Shown: in pieces, positions 7,779 through 14,579 of the stretch
Numbering within the stretch: position 1 is the stretch's first letter
Layout of the letters: each line of letters opens with the position of its first letter
Position numbers and translations under genes: made by a program
The notes under the pieces: model-generated
Told to the model about the DNA's origin: nothing
Seen by the model: the letters and a program-made list of their open reading frames with translations, nothing else
Database searches by the model: none
Assembly: GCF_000009765.2 (NCBI RefSeq)
Contig: NC_003155.5
Coordinates: forward strand, 2,604,001-2,668,000
Direction of reading: 5' to 3'
Source of the DNA: Streptomyces avermitilis MA-4680 = NBRC 14893
Lineage (GTDB): Bacteria; Actinomycetota; Actinomycetes; Streptomycetales; Streptomycetaceae
DNA: 64,000 nucleotides

Positions 7779-8713
7779 GCGTCTTCGCCTCCCTTCAGAC
7801 GGCCCACCAGGAACACGGCGAGGAGCACCGAGATCACCGCGACCAGCACACAGCCCATCGCCGCCGCGTAACCGAACTGGCCGTAGCGGAAGGCCTCTTC
7901 GTAGGCGAAGAGCATGGGCAGGCGGGTGCGGCCGCCGGGGCCTCCGTTGGTCAGCACATAGACCAGGGCGAACGAGTTGAAGTTCCAGATGAGGTTGAGC
8001 GCGGTGATCGCCAGCGCGACCGGTCTGAGGGCCGGCCAGGTGACGCTCAGGAAGCGGCGCCAGGCGCCCGCGCCGTCCATCGAGGCCGCCTCGTGGAGTT
8101 CACGCGGGGTGTTCTGCAGCCCGGCGAGCAGGGCGACGGTCGTCTGCGGCATGCCCGCCCACACGCCGACGACGATCACGGCGGGCAGGGCGGTGGACAG
8201 ACCGGACAGCCAGTCGCGGCCGTCACCGAGGCCCAGATCGCGGATCGTCTCGTTGAGGATGCCCGCGTCCGGGTTGTAGACGAGCCGCCACATGATGCCG
8301 ACGACCACCTCGGGCATCGCCCAGGGAATGATCGCGAGCGCCCGTGCCGCCCAGCGCAGCTTCAGGTCCTGGTTGAGCAGCAGGGCGAGCCCGAGCGCGA
8401 GCAGGAACTGCGGCACGGTCACCCCGACCGCCCACAGCAGCCCGATCCGGAACGAGTCCCAGAACAGCGTGTCCTGCACCAGGTCCTGGAAGTTGAGGGT
8501 CCCGATCCACTGCGTGGGCGCGGTCCGCCCCGACTGGGAGTCGGTGAACGCCAGCGCGATCCCGTACAGCAGGGGTCCGACGCTGAGCACGAGGATCGGG
8601 AGCAACGCGGGCAGCACCAGGAACCAGGCGCCCTGGCCGGTGGGCGTCCGGCCCCGCCCGGCGGGCCGCGGCGGGCTCTTCACTGACCGCTTCGTCACGG
8701 TCGCCAATGTCAC
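7775..8713 (-). CDS. Carbohydrate ABC transporter permease (MalF type)
   Basis: 312 residues if started at the GTG at 8711-8713, which has GGAG eight bases upstream (GAAGGAG); a second GTG at 8698 is possible but has no ribosome site. Six hydrophobic helices begin with FLVLPALLPILVLSVGPLLY. The EAA loop reads RELHEAASMDGAGAWRRFL near residue 205. First gene of a three-gene operon, permease-permease-binding protein. A short inverted repeat overlapping a possible -35 element (8840-8853) lies 130 bases upstream. The sugar is unknown because no glycosidase or LacI regulator is adjacent. Confidence 0.88.
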   Translation of the reverse strand: MTLATVTKRSVKSPPRPAGRGRTPTGQGAWFLVLPALLPILVLSVGPLLYGIALAFTDSQSGRTAPTQWIGTLNFQDLVQDTLFWDSFRIGLLWAVGVTVPQFLLALGLALLLNQDLKLRWAARALAIIPWAMPEVVVGIMWRLVYNPDAGILNETIRDLGLGDGRDWLSGLSTALPAVIVVGVWAGMPQTTVALLAGLQNTPRELHEAASMDGAGAWRRFLSVTWPALRPVALAITALNLIWNFNSFALVYVLTNGGPGGRTRLPMLFAYEEAFRYGQFGYAAAMGCVLVAVISVLLAVFLVGRLKGGEDA

Positions 8714-8839
8714 GAAATCGGCTCCTTCGGGCGACTCGCACCGGTCTGGGGCCTGGTCGCCACGATGGCGTCGTCCGGCAGGCGCCCCTGCGCCGACCGG
8801 CCCCAGCGTCCGGGCGGCCCCGTCATGGTCCTGAGGGAC

Positions 8840-8853
8840 TGACGCGACGTCAA
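8840..8853 (-). promoter_or_regulatory. Inverted repeat over a possible -35 element of the sugar importer
   Basis: TGACG-CGA-CGTCA is a perfect inverted repeat at 8840-8852. On the importer strand it overlaps TTGACG (8853-8848), which would be a housekeeping -35 hexamer. No good -10 hexamer follows at 17-18 bases (GACCAT is the nearest), so the promoter is uncertain. A repressor site over the promoter would suit a sugar operon. Confidence 0.25.
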
Positions 8854-8959
8854 GACAGCGTGCAAGCCCTTGTAGGCGGCCCGACCAGCGCCAATGCGAC
8901 ACTTTCCGTCGGATGGCGTGTTCGTGACGCCGTACGCGCGAGGAACACGGAGGCGAACG

Positions 8960-9823
8960 ATGGACGAGGCACAGGCGCGGGACGTACTGGCCACGGCGAG
9001 CGTGCTGCCCGGGCCGGCCCGGGACGCGCGGCTTCTCGCCCTGGGCGAGAACGCGGTGTTCGCCGCCGGTGACCTGGTGGTCAAGGTGGGGCGCGACGCC
9101 GAGCTCCTCGACCGCGCACGGCGGGAGCTGGAGATCGCGCACTGGCTCGCCGACACCGGCGTCCCCGCGGTGCGGGCCGCCGAGCCCGAGGCGCGGTTGG
9201 TGGACGGCCATCCGGTGACGGTGTGGCATCGGCTGCCGGATCCGGTACGCCCCGCGGAGCCCCGGGACCTGGCCGAACTGCTGCGGGTGGTGCATGCCCT
9301 GCCCTCCCCCTCCTTCGACCTGCCGCCCCGCGAACTGCTGGGCGGCGTGGAGCGCTGGCTGCGTCTGGCGGGCGACGCGATCGATCCGGCGGACGCGGCC
9401 TATCTGCGCGAGCGCCGCGACGGGTTCGCCGCGGCCGCGGCCGCGCTCACTCCGCAGCTGCCGCCCGGCCCGATCCACGGCGACGCACTGCCCCGCAATG
9501 TGCACGTCGGCCCGGGCGGTCCGGTCCTGGTCGACCTGGAGACCTTCTCCGCCGATCTGCGCGAGCACGACCTGGTGGTCATGGCCCTGTCCCGTGACCG
9601 CTACGGGCTGCCCGCCGAGGCGTACGACGCGTTCACCACGACATACGGGTGGGATGTGCGGGAGTGGACGGGCGCTGCCGTGCTCCGGGGCGCCCGGGAG
9701 ACCGCCAGCTGCGCCTGGGTCGCCCAGCACGCGCCGAGCAATCCCAAGGCACTGACCGAGTTCGAGCGGCGTGTGGCGTCACTGCGGGACGGGGACGAGA
9801 CGGTGCGCTGGTACCCCTTCTGA
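8960..9823 (+). CDS. Phosphotransferase family protein (APH fold)
   Basis: 287 residues from the ATG at 8960 (MDEAQARDVLATAS), which has GGAGG about six bases upstream. The C-terminal lobe carries the kinase-like catalytic loop PIHGDALPRNVHV (catalytic Asp and Mg-binding Asn) and the metal-binding VLVDLETFSADLREHDLV. The N-lobe VVKVGRDAELLDRARREL has the Lys that holds ATP phosphates. Aminoglycoside phosphotransferase-fold proteins phosphorylate antibiotics, sugars, homoserine, choline or other small alcohols; nothing here identifies the substrate. It stands alone between the sugar importer (divergent) and the exonuclease gene (convergent). Confidence 0.85.
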   Translation: MDEAQARDVLATASVLPGPARDARLLALGENAVFAAGDLVVKVGRDAELLDRARRELEIAHWLADTGVPAVRAAEPEARLVDGHPVTVWHRLPDPVRPAEPRDLAELLRVVHALPSPSFDLPPRELLGGVERWLRLAGDAIDPADAAYLRERRDGFAAAAAALTPQLPPGPIHGDALPRNVHVGPGGPVLVDLETFSADLREHDLVVMALSRDRYGLPAEAYDAFTTTYGWDVREWTGAAVLRGARETASCAWVAQHAPSNPKALTEFERRVASLRDGDETVRWYPF

Positions 9824-9861
9824 GTACCCTGCCTTCCCGGCCGCCCGTCCCGGACGTCCGC

Positions 9862-10584
9862 TCAGACCGTTTCGTCCGCCGGCTCCCGCAGCGGCCATGT
9901 GCCGTCCACGACCGCCGCCGTGTCGCCCTTGCGGCGCAGGAAGCTCTGGAAGTCCGCCGCCCAGGCCGCGTACCACTCGATCTGGCGGCGGTGCAGCTCC
10001 GCCGGGCCGAGCGCGGCGATCTTCGGGTGGCGGTGGGCTATCGCGGCGGCGAGCCGGGCCGCGGCCAGGGCGTCCGCGGTCGCGTCGTGCGCGGCGTCCA
10101 GGGGGACGCCGTACTCCGTGCAGACCGCCTCGAGGTTCCGCTTGCCGCGGCGGTAGCGGTCCACCCAGCGGTCGATCGTGTACGGGTCGATCACCGGTGC
10201 CGGGTCGCGGCCGTCGAGCCGCTCGCGCAGCGACGGCAGTCCGTACCGGCGCAGTTCGGCGGACAGGAGGGTGAGGTCGAAGGTCGCGTTGTACGCCACG
10301 ACCGGCACTCCGGTTCGCCAGTACCCCACGAGGGTCTGCGCCAGGGACTCGGCGACCCGGTCGGGGGGACCGCCCTCGGCCGCGGCCCGCTCATTGGTGA
10401 TCCCGTGCACGGCCACCGCGTCCGCCGGGATCTCCACGCCCGGGTCGGCCAGCCACTCGCGGCGTCCGACCGGCTCTTGACCCTTGACCTCTATGACCGC
10501 GCCGGTGACGATGCGCGCCTCGCGCGGATCCGTTCCGGTCGTCTCCAGGTCGAAGCCGATCAGCAGCTGCTCGTGCCAGGCCAT
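9862..10584 (-). CDS. DnaQ-type 3'-5' exonuclease
   Basis: 240 residues from the ATG at 10584 (MAWHEQLLIGFDLETTGTDP). The DEDDh motifs are complete: Asp12 and Glu14 in FDLETTG, the second Asp in VVAYNATFDLTLLS, and His/Asp in AAHDATADALAAARLA. Proteins of this family remove nucleotides from the 3' end of DNA or RNA with two metal ions and act as proofreading subunits or repair nucleases. This one is a stand-alone domain of about the size of the DNA polymerase III epsilon subunit, without an attached polymerase or helicase. A longer frame upstream exists, but GAAGGGGGG before this ATG and the conserved N-terminus favour this start. Confidence 0.88.
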   Translation of the reverse strand: MAWHEQLLIGFDLETTGTDPREARIVTGAVIEVKGQEPVGRREWLADPGVEIPADAVAVHGITNERAAAEGGPPDRVAESLAQTLVGYWRTGVPVVAYNATFDLTLLSAELRRYGLPSLRERLDGRDPAPVIDPYTIDRWVDRYRRGKRNLEAVCTEYGVPLDAAHDATADALAAARLAAAIAHRHPKIAALGPAELHRRQIEWYAAWAADFQSFLRRKGDTAAVVDGTWPLREPADETV

Positions 10585-10724
10585 GGCGGCCCCCCTTCGT
10601 GGTGGTGCTTTCCCCCAGTGGTCTCCACCCTCCCACGCGCCACTGACAATCCGGCGACCGCGTTCCGCTTCGCCGGTCCGGGCGACCCCGCGGACGCACC
10701 GCGCCCGCCCGGAATGCGGACTCG

Positions 10725-11963
10725 TCAGGACACAGGCCGCGAATCCGCCCAAGCCAGTTCGAACTCCTCGCGGTAGGTCGGGAAGAGCCCGCTGTCGTCG
10801 ACGTCGTCCGCCTTCACCACCCGGCCCCCGCCGCGCAGCACCAGGACCGGCGCTTCCATGCCGCGGGTGCGCCGCAGATACGACTGCACCACCGCGATGC
10901 CGTCGGAGCCGTCTCCGTCGACGAGATACGCGGTGAAGCGAGGCGTCTCGTCGTAGACCTGGATCTCGAAGGCGCCCGGGTCGCGCAGCTTGGACCGCAC
11001 CCGGCGCATGTGCAGGATGTTCATCTCGACGGCGCGGCTCATCTCGCCCCGCTTGATGCCGAGTTCGCGCTCGCGCCGCTTCACCGCGCTGGACGCGGGA
11101 TTCAGGAACAGCAGACGCACCCGGCAGCCCGACTCGGCGAGCCGTACCAGCCGGCGCCCGGAGAAGTTCTGCACGAGCAGGTTCAGGCCGATGCCGATGG
11201 CGTCGAGGCGGCGGGCGCCGCCGAAGATGTCCTCGCCCGGGAACTGCCGCAGCAGCCGTACCCGGTCCGGGTGGACGCCGACCACGTCCCCGTACCGGTC
11301 GCCGACCATGTCCTCGACCGCGTCGACGGGCAGCCGGCGTGCGGACGGCACGTCGCTGCCCGCGCCGAGGATCTCCAGGAGCTTCGCCGAGGCGCGCTCG
11401 GCCTGGCCGAGCACCGCTTCGGACAGGGCCCTGTTGCGGGAGACGACGTTACGCGTCACCTCCAGCTCGTCCAGGGCGAGTTCAACGTCGCGGCGCTCGT
11501 CGATGTACGGCTCGAAGCACGGCCAGTGCTGCACCATCAGCTCGCGCAGCTGCGGCAGGGTGAGGAAACTCAGCACGTTGTCGTCGGCGGGGTCCAGCAA
11601 GTAGCCCTTGCGGCGGCTCACTTCGCGTACCGCGACCGCCCGCTGGACCCACTCCTGGCCGGCCGGTCCGGCCGCGGCGACCACCCACTCGTCGCCGTGG
11701 ACGGGTTCGTAGATGGGGCGCAGAACAGCGGCCACGACCGCGCGCAGCCGCTGTTCGACGAGGTTCAGCCAGATATAGGCACGGCCGGCCCGCTGGGCGC
11801 GCGTACGCACCTCGCGCCAGGCGTCCGTGCCCCAGTCCAGTTCCGGTCCGATGGATCCCATTTCCATCGGCCGTGCCAGGGACACCGCGCCGGGTGGGAC
11901 ATCTGTGGAGTTCCCCTCGTGACCCTCGTCACCAGGGGGCAACTCCAGCCCTCCCGAGCCCAC
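10725..11963 (-). CDS. SAV2148-type HEPN domain protein
   Basis: 412 residues if started at the GTG at 11961-11963 (VGSGGLELPPGDEGHEG). The sequence SLARPMEMGSIGPELDWG and the long conserved block RTRAQRAGRAYIWLNLVEQR match what I recall of a highly conserved Streptomyces protein named after SAV2148 and described as having a HEPN domain. HEPN domains often carry an R-x4-6-H ribonuclease motif; I do not see a clear one, so activity is open. The C-terminal half (YDETPRFTAYLVDGDGSDG, then SYLRRTRGMEAPVLVLRGGG) is similarly well conserved among homologues. No signal peptide. It is not next to a nucleotidyltransferase, so it is not an obvious toxin-antitoxin component. Confidence 0.75.
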   Translation of the reverse strand: MGSGGLELPPGDEGHEGNSTDVPPGAVSLARPMEMGSIGPELDWGTDAWREVRTRAQRAGRAYIWLNLVEQRLRAVVAAVLRPIYEPVHGDEWVVAAAGPAGQEWVQRAVAVREVSRRKGYLLDPADDNVLSFLTLPQLRELMVQHWPCFEPYIDERRDVELALDELEVTRNVVSRNRALSEAVLGQAERASAKLLEILGAGSDVPSARRLPVDAVEDMVGDRYGDVVGVHPDRVRLLRQFPGEDIFGGARRLDAIGIGLNLLVQNFSGRRLVRLAESGCRVRLLFLNPASSAVKRRERELGIKRGEMSRAVEMNILHMRRVRSKLRDPGAFEIQVYDETPRFTAYLVDGDGSDGIAVVQSYLRRTRGMEAPVLVLRGGGRVVKADDVDDSGLFPTYREEFELAWADSRPVS

Positions 11964-12078
11964 CCACGCACCGCCTTCCGCTCCCCCGAGCTCTCCCCTG
12001 TGGCTGATCCCAGCCAACGATCAAGGAAGGGTACTCCGGGAGCAGCGGGCGATGCAGCCGGATGGACAGTGTCGTTTC

Positions 12079-13398
12079 TCAACTACCGTTTTCCACATGC
12101 CCGTTCTGGTCGGCCAGCTCGGCCGGAGTGAGCGGATTCATAGCGGTGACATCGCGCGGAGCTATCGAGAAGCCCTGCCAGTGTACCGGCATCGGCTGCT
12201 GGTCCTCGTCCCGGGCGATGTGGTGGAAACCGACGTTGACCCAGGCGATCGGGTGGGTGAGGGTCTGTCCGCCGACCCACTTGTCGACGGACTTACCGGC
12301 TCCGGTACCGCAGTTGCGCAGGTTGTCGCTGGCGAACTGTTCACACTTCTTGTACTCGGTGAAGTAGATGTCGTGCTTGGTGAAGCTGCGGCCGGGGTAC
12401 TTGGTGGTGGCGCCCGGGACGATCTCGTAGGAACGCGCGTGGTCGTCCTTGTTCTTGCCGGTCGCGCTGACGACCCGCCACCAGCGCATGTTCTTGGCGT
12501 CGCCCGCGAGTTCCTTGGTGATCTTCGTGCGGGTGGTCTTGTTGGTCGGGCCCTCGTTGCCCCGGGCGGGCGCGGTGACCACGGAGTCGTACTGCTCGAC
12601 CGTGTTCTTCGAGGAGCCGTCCAGACCGAAGTTGAGCCGCCAGAAGATGTTGTGGCTGTGGCTGGTCGCGTACGCCTTGGCGCCCTTGCCGAGGGGCCAG
12701 CCGCGGCCGTCGCCGGCGTCGTAGTCGACGGGCGAGAGGCTGCCGGTGGCGCCGACGTTCATGTTGATCGTGCCGTCGTCCTGGAAGCGCCACTCGGTGA
12801 TGTACTCGTACCAGCCGACCTGGTTCACGGTGTAGACCAGCAGGTCCTTGCCCTGGGCCTGGAAGACCTTGTTCGCCGTGTCGCCCTGCATGCGGTAGGC
12901 GTGGCCGCGCGAACGGGTGGTGGTGCACAGACCCTTGACGTTCGGGTGCTGCGGATCCCAGGCGCCCGGGACCTTGACGGTCTTGATGGTGCCGCCGGGG
13001 CACTCGCCGGGCGCCATGTTCATCAGGCCCTGGCCGAAGCCCGCACCCGTGAGGTCGCTGTACTCGGCTTTGCCGTCGTCGTAGGGGACGTGGATCTGGC
13101 CGAGCTTGGCGCTGGTGAGGACCTTGATCGGCCGTGTCTCACCGGGCGGCTGGTACGAGATGTTCTCCAGGACGAGCCCGGCCTCGCTCTCGTAGTGCCA
13201 GCACATCTGCCAGGTGGTGCCGGAGGCGAGCTTCTGCTCGATCCGGTACGCCGCGCTGCAGTCGGCGGCCGCCGCGGGTGCCGACTTGGTCTGGGCGACG
13301 GCCGGTCCCGCGACCGTCGTCGCACCGACGGCGAGCGCCGCCACGGACAGGGACACCGCCGCCCGGCGGCGGGCCCGGCTGATTCTGTTCACGCGCAT
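12079..13398 (-). CDS. Copper amine oxidase catalytic subunit (short, secreted)
   Basis: 439 residues with an N-terminal signal sequence (RRAAVSLSVAALAVGATTVA, likely cleaved before about residue 40). It covers only the catalytic domain of copper amine oxidases, which deaminate primary amines to aldehydes, ammonia and peroxide. Visible landmarks: the catalytic-base region VPYDDGKAEYSDLTGAGFG, the cofactor tyrosine in TVNQVGWYEYITEW, copper ligands in SHSHNIFWRLNFGLDG (HxH) and in VGFHHIARDED, and the C-terminal MPVHWQGFSIAP. The residue before the topaquinone tyrosine is Trp in place of the usual Asn. The N2/N3 domains of full-length enzymes (about 640 residues) are missing here and appear in the next gene. 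Confidence 0.82.
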   Translation of the reverse strand: MRVNRISRARRRAAVSLSVAALAVGATTVAGPAVAQTKSAPAAAADCSAAYRIEQKLASGTTWQMCWHYESEAGLVLENISYQPPGETRPIKVLTSAKLGQIHVPYDDGKAEYSDLTGAGFGQGLMNMAPGECPGGTIKTVKVPGAWDPQHPNVKGLCTTTRSRGHAYRMQGDTANKVFQAQGKDLLVYTVNQVGWYEYITEWRFQDDGTINMNVGATGSLSPVDYDAGDGRGWPLGKGAKAYATSHSHNIFWRLNFGLDGSSKNTVEQYDSVVTAPARGNEGPTNKTTRTKITKELAGDAKNMRWWRVVSATGKNKDDHARSYEIVPGATTKYPGRSFTKHDIYFTEYKKCEQFASDNLRNCGTGAGKSVDKWVGGQTLTHPIAWVNVGFHHIARDEDQQPMPVHWQGFSIAPRDVTAMNPLTPAELADQNGHVENGS

Positions 13399-13548
13399 GA
13401 AGAAGTGACTCCTCGCGAAAAGCAGGAAGAAGGAAGGGAAAGAAGGAGGGGAGAGAAGAGAGGGGACGAGGGGGGACGAGAGAGCGGGAGAGAGCGGCAG
13501 AGGAACAGAAAGGAAGGCGGAGCGTTGGAAAAGCGAACGGACCGCGGC
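13399..13548. other. Purine-rich tract between the two amine oxidase genes
   Basis: From about 13405 to 13530 the plus strand is almost all A and G (runs such as GAAGGAAGGGAAAGAAGGAG), which means a long pyrimidine tract in the transcript of the flanking minus-strand genes. There is no room for a gene. It separates subunit B from the catalytic subunit and may affect mRNA structure or processing. The only signal I can name is the ribosome-binding region just before 13398. Confidence 0.5.
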
Positions 13549-14364
13549 TCAGCCGAGCTTGCCCACCTTGCGCGCGCTCAGGTCGACCACCAGGTCACGG
13601 CTGTCGATCCAGGGCCCGTTCCTGACCTTCGGGAACAGCCGCACGCAGCGGTGGTCACCGCACTGCGCGAGGACCGCGGGCTGGGCACCCGAGGTCGCCC
13701 GGTAGGCCATGCTGTTGAGCAGCAGCTGATCGGGCGAGGTGAGTTCCTTGCCGGTCGCGTCCTTGAAGTCGGCCTTCAGGCCCGCGCCGAGCGGGTCGGC
13801 GATCAGCAGCCTGGCCGCCTCGACGGCCTCGTCGGAGCTGATCGGCGGCTGGACGCCGTGCTGGGTGTCGGTCTGCTCGACCTTCCCGCTGTCGAGGTTG
13901 ACGGTCTTGGTGACGAGCGTGTCGTCCTTGTAGTCGTAGAACCGCACGTCGGCGCGGCGCGGCGCGTTCGCGCCGGCCGGCGCGTTCTCGTCCTGCTCCG
14001 CGAGGTCGACGCCGACGCGCTGTGGGCCGCGCCTGCCCTCGACGTTCTCGCTGGAGCCGAAGAACTGCTGGTTCACCGCGATCTGCGCGACCCGCTTCGT
14101 CTCGTCGTCGGTGAGGGGGTCGCGGCCCGTGCCCTTCTCCCCCTCGGCCGGGGCCTGCTCGACGACGCCGGGCTGCGCCGCCGCCTGCCCCTGCTGCCCG
14201 GCCTGTCCGGCCTGCTGGGCGGACTGGCCGGCGCCCTGGCCGCCCTGTTCGTCGGCCCCCGCCGAGCCCGGGAGCGTGATGCCGACCATCACCGCGGTAC
14301 CGGCCACAGCGATGGCCGCGCCTGCCACCACCTTGCCCAGATGGCGGTGCACTATCTTGCGCAC
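13549..14364 (-). CDS. Tyramine oxidase subunit B-like protein (amine oxidase N-domains)
   Basis: 271 residues from the GTG at 14362-14364 (VRKIVHRHLGKVVAGAAIAV), preceded by GGAGGAG; an ATG 45 bases upstream is the alternative. A hydrophobic N-terminal segment (residues 10-30) acts as signal or anchor, followed by a Gln/Ala/Gly-rich linker (residues 37-75). The rest resembles the N2 and N3 domains of copper amine oxidases: RRADVRFYDYKDDTLVTKTV, VQPPISSDEAVEAARLLIAD. I recall similar Streptomyces proteins being named tyramine oxidase subunit B. It lies 150 bases upstream of the catalytic-domain gene on the same strand and probably forms a complex with it outside the membrane. Confidence 0.72.
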   Translation of the reverse strand: MRKIVHRHLGKVVAGAAIAVAGTAVMVGITLPGSAGADEQGGQGAGQSAQQAGQAGQQGQAAAQPGVVEQAPAEGEKGTGRDPLTDDETKRVAQIAVNQQFFGSSENVEGRRGPQRVGVDLAEQDENAPAGANAPRRADVRFYDYKDDTLVTKTVNLDSGKVEQTDTQHGVQPPISSDEAVEAARLLIADPLGAGLKADFKDATGKELTSPDQLLLNSMAYRATSGAQPAVLAQCGDHRCVRLFPKVRNGPWIDSRDLVVDLSARKVGKLG

Positions 14365-14454
14365 ATTTCCCCCTACTCCTCCGGTCTCCAGGAGTGTCTT
14401 GAGCCCCACTGGTTCGGCATGGCGCGTATGCGTCGGCGTAGTGCTTATGTGACG

Positions 14455-14469
14455 GCATAGCGCCTATGC
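14455..14469. promoter_or_regulatory. Inverted repeat between amine oxidase and glgX genes
   Basis: GCATAG-CGC-CTATGC is a perfect inverted repeat in the 215-base divergent region. Related fragments (GCGTATGCG at about 14424) lie nearby. It could be an operator for either the amine oxidase operon or the glycogen debranching gene; the sequence alone does not say which. Confidence 0.3.
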
Positions 14470-14579
14470 GCTGGTCGCCCGCTAAGAGGGACGTAAGCCA
14501 TAGGAGGTTCCATCACTTTCGGGGAGACTCGGCAGGGAGTCGCCCCCAGGGGCCCGGGACAACTGGAAGAGTCGTATCC

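Noticed and set aside
10725..11963. HEPN protein as a toxin of a toxin-antitoxin system
   Set aside because: It is a long protein with no adjacent nucleotidyltransferase or small antitoxin gene and no clear ribonuclease motif.
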